Shown piece by piece: positions 54,345-63,034 of a DNA stretch of 64,000 nt. A program made the translations under genes and the position numbers. The stretch comes from Sphingomonas sp. Its GTDB lineage: Bacteria; Pseudomonadota; Alphaproteobacteria; Sphingomonadales; Sphingomonadaceae. The stretch covers positions 62,001 through 126,000 of the forward strand of contig NZ_JAFKLZ010000001.1 in NCBI RefSeq assembly GCF_017304615.1, given 5' to 3'. Positions within the stretch are counted from its first letter, which is position 1. Each line of letters opens with the position of its first letter. The notes beneath the pieces were generated by a model. The model was not told the origin of the DNA and made no database searches. It was given only the letters and a program-made list of their open reading frames with translations.

Positions 54345-56603
54345 ATGACCGAGAAGAAGTCCGCCCAGTTTTCCGACCGCGAAGCATTGCTGTTCCATTC
54401 GGAGGGACGGCCCGGCAAGATCGAGATCATCGCGTCGAAGCCGATGGCGACGCAGCGCGACCTCGCGCTCGCCTATTCGCCGGGCGTGGCGGTGCCGGTC
54501 GAAGCAATCGCGGCCGATCCAGCGACGGCGTATGATTACACGGTCAAGGGCAATCTGGTCGCGGTCATCTCGAACGGCACCGCGATCCTTGGCCTCGGCA
54601 ATCTTGGCGCGCTGGCGTCGAAGCCGGTGATGGAAGGCAAAGCGGTACTGTTCAAACGCTTCGCCGATGTGGATGCGATCGACCTGGAGGTAGAGACCGA
54701 GGATGTCGATCGATTCATCGGCTGCGTGGAACTCCTGGGCGCCAGCTTCGGCGGGATCAACCTTGAGGACATCAAGGCGCCCGAATGCTTCATCATCGAG
54801 CAGACGCTGCGCGAGCGGATGAACATCCCGGTCTTCCATGACGACCAGCATGGCACCGCGATCATCACCGCCGCCGGTCTCATCAACGCGTGCCTGCTGA
54901 CCGGACGGCAGCTGTCGGAGATCAAGGTCGCGGTGAACGGCGCGGGCGCGGCGGCGATCGCCTGCACCGCGCTGATCAAGGCGATGGGCGTGCGCAACGA
55001 GAACGTCATCATGTGCGACCGGTCGGGCGTGATCTATCAGGGCCGCGAGAACATCAATCAATGGCAGTCGGCGCATGCGGCCGTAACCGAAAAGCGGACC
55101 CTTAAGGAAGCGCTGGTGGGGGCCGACCTGTTCCTCGGCCTGTCGGCGGCCGGCGCTGTCACGCCGGACATGGTGAGGGACATGGCTCCCGCGCCGATCA
55201 TCTTCGCGATGGCCAACCCGGTCCCCGAAATCCTGCCCGAACTGGCGAAGGAAGCGCGTCCCGACGCGATCATCGCCACAGGGCGGTCGGACTATCCGAA
55301 CCAGGTAAACAACGTGCTCGGCTTCCCGTTCATCTTCCGCGGTGCGCTCGACGTGCGCGCGACCGAAATCAACGAGGAAATGAAGATCGCCGCCGCCCAG
55401 GCGATCGCCGAACTCGCACGCGAACAGGTGCCGGAGGAAGTCGCCGCGGCGTACGGCGTGCGCCACACGTTCGGTCCCGAATACATCATCCCCGCGCCCT
55501 TCGATCCGCGGTTGATGGAGGTCGTTCCCGCCGCGGTCGCCAAGGCGGCGATGGACACCGGCTTCGCGACGAAACCAATCCTCGACATGGCGGCCTATCG
55601 CCAGCAGCTCCGCGCACGGCTCAATCCGACCACGTCGGTGCTGACGCTCGCTTACGAAGGCGCGCGCGCGCAGCCCAAGCGCGTGCTGTTCGCGGAAGGC
55701 GAGGAGGAAGTGGTACTGCGCGCCGCCGTTGCGTTCCGCGAGGGCGGCTATGGCACCCCGGTGCTGGTCGGCCGCGACGACGTCCACGATCGCCTCCGCG
55801 CGCTCGGCGTCAAGGACGTCGAGGAATATGAAGTCCATAATAGCCGCATTTCGCCGCTCGTGCCGCGCATGATCGATTTCCTGTACCAGCGGTTGCAGCG
55901 GCGCGGCTATCTGCGCCGCGACGTCGAGCGGATGATCAACCAGGACCGCAATACATTCGGCGCGGTGCTGCTCCAACTCGGCGAGGCCGATGCGATGATC
56001 ACCGGCGTCACGCGGACCTACGCCCAAACAATGCGCGACGTTCGCCGCGTGATTGACGTCGAGGCGGGGCGGACGGCGTTCGGCATCCACGTCATGGTCG
56101 GGCGCAGCCATACCGTCTTCATGGCCGACACCACGATCAACGAGCGGCCGACGGCTGAGGAACTTGCCGACATCGCCGAGCAGACTGCGGCGGTCGCGCG
56201 GCGGATGGGGCACGAACCGCGCGTCGCGTTCCTCAGCTATTCGACGTTCGGCAATCCCGAGGGGCGCTGGCTGGAAAATCTGCGCGACGCGATCGGGGTG
56301 CTCGACAAGCGTCAGGTGGGGTTCGAATATGAAGGCGAAATGGCGCCCGACGTCGCGCTCAACCCCCGGCAGCTCGCCAACTATCCGTTCGCACGCCTGT
56401 CCGGCCCCGCCAACGTGCTGATCATGCCGGGTCTGCAGTCCGCCAACATCTCGGCGAAACTGCTCCGCGAACTGGGCGGCGATTCGGTGATCGGCCCCAT
56501 GCTGGTGGGCATGGAAAAGCCCGTCCAAATCGCCCCGATGACCTCGACCGCGAGCGAACTGGTGACGCTGGCGGTGCTCGCAGCGGGAGGGATTGCAGGG
56601 TAG
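54345..56603 (+). CDS. maeB: NADP-dependent malic enzyme with PTA-like domain (MaeB)
   Basis: Oxidative decarboxylation of malate to pyruvate with NADPH production, 752 residues. Residues 1-430 form the malic enzyme core (LAYSPGVAVPVEAIA, NIPVFHDDQHGTA with metal-binding acids, VAVNGAGAAAIAC for NADP). Residues 430-752 resemble phosphotransacetylase (PTA_PTB), usually catalytically inactive and regulatory. It carries its own ribosome binding site after the divergent mutS promoter region. Confidence 0.95.
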   Translation: MTEKKSAQFSDREALLFHSEGRPGKIEIIASKPMATQRDLALAYSPGVAVPVEAIAADPATAYDYTVKGNLVAVISNGTAILGLGNLGALASKPVMEGKAVLFKRFADVDAIDLEVETEDVDRFIGCVELLGASFGGINLEDIKAPECFIIEQTLRERMNIPVFHDDQHGTAIITAAGLINACLLTGRQLSEIKVAVNGAGAAAIACTALIKAMGVRNENVIMCDRSGVIYQGRENINQWQSAHAAVTEKRTLKEALVGADLFLGLSAAGAVTPDMVRDMAPAPIIFAMANPVPEILPELAKEARPDAIIATGRSDYPNQVNNVLGFPFIFRGALDVRATEINEEMKIAAAQAIAELAREQVPEEVAAAYGVRHTFGPEYIIPAPFDPRLMEVVPAAVAKAAMDTGFATKPILDMAAYRQQLRARLNPTTSVLTLAYEGARAQPKRVLFAEGEEEVVLRAAVAFREGGYGTPVLVGRDDVHDRLRALGVKDVEEYEVHNSRISPLVPRMIDFLYQRLQRRGYLRRDVERMINQDRNTFGAVLLQLGEADAMITGVTRTYAQTMRDVRRVIDVEAGRTAFGIHVMVGRSHTVFMADTTINERPTAEELADIAEQTAAVARRMGHEPRVAFLSYSTFGNPEGRWLENLRDAIGVLDKRQVGFEYEGEMAPDVALNPRQLANYPFARLSGPANVLIMPGLQSANISAKLLRELGGDSVIGPMLVGMEKPVQIAPMTSTASELVTLAVLAAGGIAG

Positions 56604-56663
56604 TCGAGCCACTGGCGAAGCCGCGTCAGCCGCCATACATCTGTGCCATGGCAGATACGCGGC

Positions 56664-57284
56664 ATGGCTGACGGGTTGGGTGGATCGACGCAGCTTTATC
56701 TGCTGATCGGCGGCGCAGCGGTCGTCCTGCTGCTGGCGCAGCGTTTTCGCGTGGTCGGGCGGATCGTGTCGTTCGTGTTCATGCTGGGAGCGATCGCGCT
56801 GGCGGCGCTGCTGATCGGCGAGCGCGGCCGGTTCGACCCGACATTTGCGCGGATCGCGTCCTTCCTCCAGCTCGATCGAAACCAGGAAGTCGTCGGCAAG
56901 GAAATGCGCGTGCCGATGGCGAGCGACGGGCATTTCTGGGTGACGGTGAAGTTCGGCGACGTCGAGCGGCGGATGCTGGTCGACAGCGGCGCGACGGTCA
57001 CCGCGCTATCGGCGGCAACCGCCGAGGCCGTTGGTCTCAAGCCTGACCGAAGTCCGTTCCCGATGATCGTTCAGACCGCGAACGGATCGATCCGCGCGAC
57101 CACTGCTACCGCGCCCGAAATCCGCATCGGCAATATCGTCGCGCGCGACTTACCCGTCGTTACCTCGCCTGCGTTCGGCGACATGGACGTGATCGGGATG
57201 AACTTCCTGTCGCGGCTCAAGAGCTGGCGGGTGGAGGGGCGGACGCTGATCCTGACTCCGAACCACCCGCAACCCGAAAGCTAG
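56664..57284 (+). CDS. membrane-anchored retropepsin-like aspartic protease, 206 aa
   Basis: Two N-terminal membrane segments (YLLIGGAAVVLLLAQ; FVFMLGAIALAALLIG) then a clan AA protease domain with the catalytic motif MLVDSGATVTALS and, later, DMDVIGMNFLSRLKSWRVEG, as in the TIGR02281 family. Such proteins act at the inner membrane or in the periplasm; substrates are unknown. The ATG at 56664 is preferred over 56643. Its stop overlaps the convergent SDR stop. Confidence 0.88.
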   Translation: MADGLGGSTQLYLLIGGAAVVLLLAQRFRVVGRIVSFVFMLGAIALAALLIGERGRFDPTFARIASFLQLDRNQEVVGKEMRVPMASDGHFWVTVKFGDVERRMLVDSGATVTALSAATAEAVGLKPDRSPFPMIVQTANGSIRATTATAPEIRIGNIVARDLPVVTSPAFGDMDVIGMNFLSRLKSWRVEGRTLILTPNHPQPES

Positions 57285-58069
57285 GCGTCGATCGAGACGC
57301 CCAGCGAGGCGTTGACCAGCCCGCCGTCGACCACCAGCGTATCGCCGACGACATAGTCCGACGCGCGACTGGCAAGGAAGATCGCGGCGCCCGCCATATC
57401 CTCGTCGGTGCCGATCCGGCGCATCGGGATCCGCTTGGCGACTTCGTCACCATGGTCGCGCGCAGCCTTGTTCATTTCGCTGGCGAACGCACCGGGAGCG
57501 AGGCTGGTGACGATGATCGCGTCGTTGATCAGTCGCGCCGCCATTCGCTTTGTCAGGTAGATCAGCGCCGATTTGGAGGCGTGGTAGCTGTAGGTTTCCC
57601 AGGGATTGAGCCGCAGGCCGTCGATCGAGGTGATGTTGATGACCTTTGACGGCCTGTCGTAGCTCGCCTTGGCCTTGAGCATCCCATGCAGCGCCTGTGT
57701 CAGGAAAAAGGGCGACTTGACGTTGAGGTCCATCACTTTGTCCCAGCCGCTCTCCGGGAACTCCTCGAACGGCACGCCCCACGCCGCGCCGGCGTTGTTG
57801 ACCAGAATGTCGAGGTGATCCTCATGCTCCGCCATCTTCGCCGCGAGCGCCTTGCATCCTTCGACCGTCGAAACGTCCATAGGAATGGGAATGCAGTTTG
57901 GTCCGAGCTCGGCGGCGGTTTCCTCGCATGCCGGGGCCTTGCGCGAGGAGATATAGACCTTCGCCCCCTGCGCGATATAGCCCGCCGCGATCATCTTGCC
58001 GATGCCGCGCGACCCGCCGGTGATAAGGGCGACGCGTCCCTCCAGGCTGAAGAACTTGCTCGTGTCCAT
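57281..58069 (-). CDS. SDR-family oxidoreductase, 262 aa
   Basis: Short-chain dehydrogenase with cofactor loop TGGSRGIGKMIA, NNAG motif, catalytic Ser in NITSIDGL and Tyr-x-x-x-Lys in YSYHASKSALIY, ending GDTLVVDGGLVNASLG. The overall pattern resembles 3-oxoacyl-ACP-reductase-like and rhamnolipid-type SDRs. It follows the acyl-CoA dehydrogenase by about 40 bases on the same strand, suggesting shared acyl metabolism. Confidence 0.92.
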   Translation of the reverse strand: MDTSKFFSLEGRVALITGGSRGIGKMIAAGYIAQGAKVYISSRKAPACEETAAELGPNCIPIPMDVSTVEGCKALAAKMAEHEDHLDILVNNAGAAWGVPFEEFPESGWDKVMDLNVKSPFFLTQALHGMLKAKASYDRPSKVINITSIDGLRLNPWETYSYHASKSALIYLTKRMAARLINDAIIVTSLAPGAFASEMNKAARDHGDEVAKRIPMRRIGTDEDMAGAAIFLASRASDYVVGDTLVVDGGLVNASLGVSIDA

Positions 58070-58109
58070 GTCGGTCTCCTGAGTGTGATGGCTTGCCCTG
58101 GGGAGGAGG

Positions 58110-59255
58110 TCAGCCGCCGCGCTTGATGGTTTCGCGCGCGATGATGAGTTGCTGGATCTGGCTGGTGCCTTCGTAGATCCGGAACAGGCGTACGTCGCGA
58201 TAGAGGCGTTCGATGCCGTAATCGGCGATATAGCCCGCGCCGCCGTAGATCTGGACCGCGCGGTCGGCGACGCGGCCGACCATCTCGCTGGCGAAGTATT
58301 TGGCGGCCGCCGATTCCATCACGACGTCCTTGCCGGCGTCCTTGGCGGCGGCGGTTTCGAGCACCATCGCTTTTGCGACCAACGCTTCGGTCTTGGAGTC
58401 GGCGATCATCGCCTGGATCAACTGGTGCTCGGCAATCGGTTTGCCGAACTGCTTGCGCTCGGTTGCATACGCAACGCAATCGGCGATCAGCCGCTCGGCC
58501 ACCCCGACGCACACCGCGCTGATGTGCAGCCGCCCGCGATCGAGCACGCGCATCGCGATCTTGAACCCTTCGCCTTCCGCGCCGAGCCGGTTTTCGACCG
58601 GGACGATCACGTCATCGAAGATCACATCGGCGACCTTCGCGCCCTTCTGCCCCATCTTCTTCTCGGGTTCGCCGATCGATACGCCGGCCAAATCGCGGGG
58701 TACCAGGAATGCCGACACCCCGCGCGCGCCCGTATCGTCGCCAGTACGCGCCATGACGGTGAACAGGTCGGCCTTGTCGGCGTTCGTTATGTAGCGCTTG
58801 GTCCCCGACAGGCGATAGGCCTGCCCATCCCACACCGCCCGGGTCTTCACTGCGCCCGAATCCGATCCGACATCCGGCTCGGTGAGCGCGAAGCTGGTGA
58901 TGATCTCGCCGCTCGCGATCCGGTGCAGCCACTCGGCCTTCTGCGCGTCGTTGCCCGCCATCACTAGGCCCTGGCTGCCGATCCCGACATTGGTGCCGAA
59001 GCTCGACCGGAACGCGGGCGTGGTGCGGCCAAGCTCGATCGCGACCTTCGCCTCTTCCAGCATCGTCAGCCCGAGCCCGCCATATTCCTCGGCGATCGAC
59101 AGGCCGAAAAGTCCCATCTCCTTCATCTCTGCGATGACGTCGTTGGGAAGCGCATCGTTCGCCTCAACCTCGGCCTCCAGGGGGCGCAACCGTTCTGCCA
59201 CGAACCGGCGGACCGTATCGATCAAAGCGTCGAAGGTTTCGGCGTCAAGCGCCAT
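58110..59255 (-). CDS. acyl-CoA dehydrogenase, 381 aa
   Basis: FAD enzyme of beta-oxidation. SFALTEPDVGSDSGAVKT is the FAD/substrate signature, with RYITNADKADLFTVMART, the family's ERKQFGKPIAEHQLIQAMIAD helix and the C-terminal QIYGGAGYIADYGIERLYRDVR carrying the catalytic region. Substrate chain length cannot be told. Followed by an SDR in the same direction. Confidence 0.94.
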   Translation of the reverse strand: MALDAETFDALIDTVRRFVAERLRPLEAEVEANDALPNDVIAEMKEMGLFGLSIAEEYGGLGLTMLEEAKVAIELGRTTPAFRSSFGTNVGIGSQGLVMAGNDAQKAEWLHRIASGEIITSFALTEPDVGSDSGAVKTRAVWDGQAYRLSGTKRYITNADKADLFTVMARTGDDTGARGVSAFLVPRDLAGVSIGEPEKKMGQKGAKVADVIFDDVIVPVENRLGAEGEGFKIAMRVLDRGRLHISAVCVGVAERLIADCVAYATERKQFGKPIAEHQLIQAMIADSKTEALVAKAMVLETAAAKDAGKDVVMESAAAKYFASEMVGRVADRAVQIYGGAGYIADYGIERLYRDVRLFRIYEGTSQIQQLIIARETIKRGG

Positions 59256-59391
59256 CGTGGCTCTCCTGTCTTTCCCGCGATCCGATGCATCAAAGCATCG
59301 TGGCTCGCAAACCCGAAATTCGAAAAACGCCGATTGACCACCCTTTGTGCACCCTTATGCTGATCCGAAAACAAGGACGCAGGAGAAGTTG

Positions 59392-60222
59392 ATGCGGTTT
59401 CAGGGCAAGCGCGCGGTCGTCACCGGCGGCGCTTCGGGCATCGGACGCGCGACGGCGCTGCGCCTGGTCGATGAAGGCGCGGACGTGCTGATCGGCGACC
59501 TCGACGTCGCGGGCGGCCAGGAACTCGCCGACACCTCGAACGGCCGCATCCGGTTCCAGCGCACTGACGTCACGCAAGCCGCCGAGATCGAAGCATTGAT
59601 GGCGGCGGCCGACGCCGCAGGCGGGATCGACGTGCTGTTCAACAATGCCGGTGCGGCGGGCAGCCGGGAGAAGATCGACGAGATTTCGCCCGACGACTGG
59701 GACCGCACGATGGCGCTGCTGCTCCGGTCGGTGGCGATGGGTATCCGATACGCCGCGCCGTTGATGGCGAAGCGCGGCGGCGGGGCGATCGTCAACACAT
59801 CGTCGGTGTCGGCGCTGGGCAGCGGCTATGCCCCGACCGCTTATTCGACCGCGAAGGCCGGCGTGCTGCACCTCACCAAGATAGCCGCTGCCGACCTCGC
59901 CAAGCATAATATTCGCGTCAATGCGGTGATCCCCGGCTTCATCACGACCAACATCTTCACCTCCGCACTCGGGCTGGAGGGGGCGGCGCGCGACCACGTC
60001 AACGGCGTGATCGCGCAGACCGCCGCAAAGGCGCAGCCGGTCCAGCGCGCCGGACGGCCTGAAGACATTGCGGCGGCCGTCGCCTACCTCGCGAGCGACG
60101 ACGCGGCGTTCGTCACCGGCACGGATATTCTCGTCGATGGCGGGATGCTGATCGGCACGCGAGCGAGCTGGGACGACAGCGTGCCGGGCATCTTCTCCGC
60201 GCTGGAGGCAGCCTCGGCGTGA
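59392..60222 (+). CDS. SDR-family oxidoreductase, 276 aa
   Basis: Cofactor loop TGGASGIGRATAL, NNAGAAG, Ser in NTSSVSALG and Tyr-x-x-x-Lys in YSTAKAGVLHL; the end is GTDILVDGGMLIG. The ATG at 59392 follows GCAGGAG, and an upstream start at 59347 is not needed. The stop overlaps the GTG start of the transporter (GTGA), so the enzyme and transporter are translated together, hinting that the transported sugar or steroid-like compound is its substrate. Confidence 0.92.
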   Translation: MRFQGKRAVVTGGASGIGRATALRLVDEGADVLIGDLDVAGGQELADTSNGRIRFQRTDVTQAAEIEALMAAADAAGGIDVLFNNAGAAGSREKIDEISPDDWDRTMALLLRSVAMGIRYAAPLMAKRGGGAIVNTSSVSALGSGYAPTAYSTAKAGVLHLTKIAAADLAKHNIRVNAVIPGFITTNIFTSALGLEGAARDHVNGVIAQTAAKAQPVQRAGRPEDIAAAVAYLASDDAAFVTGTDILVDGGMLIGTRASWDDSVPGIFSALEAASA

Positions 60223-61698
60223 GCGACGCGCAGGTCGATGCAGCGGGCGGCATCGCCGTCCCGGTCCGGCGACGCCTGAAGACGGGCGTGACGCTGGCCT
60301 ACGGGTTCGGGTCGGTGGCGTACGGCGCGAAGGACGCCGCGTTCGGTACCTTTCTGCTGATCTATTACAATCAAGTGCTCGGACTGAATTCGTTCAAGGT
60401 CGGGTTGGTGATCATGGCCGCGCTCGTCTTCGACGCGTTCATCGATCCGATGGTCGGCATCCTGTCCGACCGCACGCGCAGTCGCTGGGGACGGCGGCAT
60501 CCCTGGCTCTACGCCTCCGCCGCGCCGATCGCGATCGGCTGGTTGTTGCTGTGGAACCCGCCGGCGGGGAGCGAGGCCTTCCGGCTCGGCTGGCTGTTCG
60601 TCACCGCCGTCATCACGCGCAGCGCGGTCAGTTGTTTTGAGGTGCCCAGCCAGGCGCTCACCCCCGAACTGACCACCGATTATGACGAACGGACCCGGAT
60701 TACCGCATACCGTTACTTGTTCGGCTGGGCGGGGGGGATTGAGCATCGTGCTGCTCGCGTATGGCGTGCTACTGCTGCCGTCCGACGATTATCCGGTCGG
60801 GCTGCTCAACCTGACGGGCTATCATAGGCTGGCGTTGGCTGCGGCGTTACTGATGGTCGTGGGCGTGCTGGTCTCGGCAATCGGTACGCATGGCGAGATC
60901 CAGCGCTTGCCCAAGGTCGAGGTCGAATCGCAGTCGTTCGGCGCGGTACTGCGTGAATTGTGGGGGACGCTGCATAATCGCGGGTTCGTGATCCTGATCC
61001 TCGCGGGCGTATGCGCTTACACCAATCAGGGGATCGGGTACGCGCTCGCCAATTATTTCTATGCCTATGCCTGGAAGCTCAGTCCCGGCGCGCTGCAACT
61101 GCTGCCGCTGACGCTATTCGCGGGAGCGATGGCCGCCTTCATCATCGCGCCGCGCATCGGTCGCAACACCAGCAAGCCGAAGGCGGCTAGCGCATTCGTG
61201 TTGCTGGGGGCGGGGTCGTATATCGTTCCCTACGCGATGCTTATGCTTGACGTGTTGCCGCCACCGGGTTGGACGCGAGTAGCCATATTATATCCGATGT
61301 TCGCGACGACGACGGCGCTCAACGTGTCGTCGTTCATCCTTGGCGCGTCAATGATGGCCGATGTCGTCGAGGAATCGCAGTCACGCACCGGGCGGCGGAA
61401 CGAGGGCGTGTTTTTCGCCGGATCGTTCTTCGTCCAGAAATGTACGTCCGGCCTCGGCATCGCCGCCGCGGGTGCGATCCTGGCGCTCGCTGGATTGCAG
61501 GAAAAGATGGATCCGGCGACGGTGTCGCAGGCGAAGGTCAATCATCTCGTCCTGATGTTCATCCTCATCTATGCCACGCTGGGGTCGATTGCAGCGTTCC
61601 TGTTCACCCGTTTCCCGTTCGGCCGCGCCGAGCACGAGGCACGACTGGCAGGGCTGGCGGCCGCGGAAAACGAAGGACTTCCGCACGTTTCCGATTGA
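60219..61698 (+). pseudogene. GPH-family MFS transporter, frameshifted at a G7 run
   Basis: Glycoside-pentoside-hexuronide:cation symporter type. Frame 1 (GTG 60219) carries TM1-5 with AYGAKDAAFGTFLLIYYNQ, DAFIDPMVGILSDRTRSRWGRRHPWL and FEVPSQALTPELTTDYDERTRI. Frame 2 continues LSIVLLAYGVLLLPS to the stop at 61698, with ASMMADVVEESQSRTGRRNEGVFF. The frames join at seven G (60731-60737); six G would give a single protein of about 493 residues reading FGWAGGLSIV. Either a one-base insertion, a sequencing error or a slippage site. Confidence 0.85.
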
Positions 61699-61875
61699 CG
61701 ATTCGCCATGCTGCGCTTGCGAAATAGGACAGCGTTCCCTCCTCAATAGGGCGCTCATCGGCGACTCCACACAGTTCGTCGTGAAAGCCTCCGTTCATCC
61801 CCGCGACAGGGTTTCCATGTCGGATTTGTCCATCTAGCCCATCATCAACAGTTCACGACGACCTTCGGGGGGTCC

Positions 61876-62430
61876 ATGAAATTTGGTGTTTTGACAGCGC
61901 GTTTTGCGCTGGCGGCGGTGTGCGCCCTGATGACGGTGGTTCCCGCCCAAGCTCGCTTCTGGCAGTGCGCGCCTTACGCCCGGGAAGTTTCCGGCATCCA
62001 GATCTTCGGTAACGCCAACACCTGGTGGTCGCAGGCCGCCGGAAAGTATGAACGGGGCAATGCGCCGAAGGTCGGCGCGGTGCTCTCGTTCCGGTCGACC
62101 GGCAAGATGCGCCTCGGTCATGTTGCGACAGTTGCGGCGATCGTCAGCGATCGCGAAGTACTGCTCAACCATGCCAATTGGTCGCGCCGCGGCGGCATCG
62201 AATATACCGCGCGCGCGGTCGACGTGTCGGCGGCGGGCGACTGGAGCGAGGTTCGCGTATGGTACGGGCCGCAGGGCGGCCTCGGCACTTCGGTCTATCC
62301 GACCAACGGCTTCATCTACGCCAACGGCGCGCCGAGCGACGACCGGATGGATGACGAACCCAAGCTGCCCTCGCTGCAAATGGCGAGTGTCGCCGCCGGC
62401 ACCGGCCGCATGGTGGGTGTGCGCGACTAA
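61876..62430 (+). CDS. secreted CHAP-domain protein, 184 aa
   Basis: Signal peptide (MKFGVLTARFALAAVCALMTVVPAQA) then a CHAP (cysteine amidohydrolase) fold: catalytic Cys in FWQCAPYAREVSG, His in MRLGHVATVAAIV and NHANWSRRGG near the end of the core. The role may be peptidoglycan remodelling or amidase action. A long C-terminal tail after the domain has no known motif. Confidence 0.88.
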   Translation: MKFGVLTARFALAAVCALMTVVPAQARFWQCAPYAREVSGIQIFGNANTWWSQAAGKYERGNAPKVGAVLSFRSTGKMRLGHVATVAAIVSDREVLLNHANWSRRGGIEYTARAVDVSAAGDWSEVRVWYGPQGGLGTSVYPTNGFIYANGAPSDDRMDDEPKLPSLQMASVAAGTGRMVGVRD

Positions 62431-62455
62431 GCCGATCCAGCGCAGGTTTTCGAAA

Positions 62456-62490
62456 GCCCCGTCCCGGACAGCCGGGGCGGGGCTTTTTCT
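62456..62490 (+). terminator. terminator of the CHAP gene
   Basis: GCCCCGTCCCGG pairs with CCGGGGCGGGGC (one wobble) with a four-base loop and a TTTTTC tail, 26 bases after the CHAP stop. It ends just before the convergent msrB stop. Confidence 0.9.
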
Positions 62491-62982
62491 TCATGCCTTG
62501 CCCGGTGCGAAGGTCATCGCGACGCCGTTCATGCAGTATCGCAACCCGGTCGGCTTCGGCCCGTCGTTGAATACATGGCCCAGATGCCCGCCACAGCGGC
62601 GGCAATGCACTTCGGTCCGTGACATGCCTAGCGATCCATCGGCGCGCGTGCGGATCGCGTTGGGCAACGGCTTCCAGAAGCTGGGCCAGCCGGTGCCGCT
62701 GTCGAATTTGGTCGCTGACGAATAGAGCGCCAGCGCGCAGCCCTTGCACGAAAACGTGCCCGCGCGGTGCTCGTCGTTGAGTGGGCTGGAAAAGGGTCGT
62801 TCGGTATCTTCGTGGCGCAGCACTTCGTACGCCGCCGGACCGAGCTTTTTGCGCCATTCGGCGTCGGTCATCGTCACTTCGAACTTTTCGGGCGGCTGGG
62901 CGGGAGCCGCGCGGCAGCCGAAAAGGACGATGCTGGCGGTGCCGGCGCTCGCAAGGCTCAGGAATTCGCGTCGATTGGTCAT
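62491..62982 (-). CDS. msrB: peptide-methionine (R)-S-oxide reductase, exported
   Basis: Repairs oxidised Met-R-sulfoxide. Zinc-binding CysxxCys pairs in TFSCKGCAL and HCRRCGGHLGHVFNDG, catalytic Cys in LRYCMNGVA. The N-terminus MTNRREFLSLASAG is Tat-like (RREFL) and is followed by LFGCRA, a possible lipobox, so the enzyme works outside the cytoplasm. 163 residues. Confidence 0.93.
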   Translation of the reverse strand: MTNRREFLSLASAGTASIVLFGCRAAPAQPPEKFEVTMTDAEWRKKLGPAAYEVLRHEDTERPFSSPLNDEHRAGTFSCKGCALALYSSATKFDSGTGWPSFWKPLPNAIRTRADGSLGMSRTEVHCRRCGGHLGHVFNDGPKPTGLRYCMNGVAMTFAPGKA

Positions 62983-63034
62983 ATCGGGTCTCCGTCGTTC
63001 ATAGATACGAGCGACGGACGCATTTTGTTACCCG

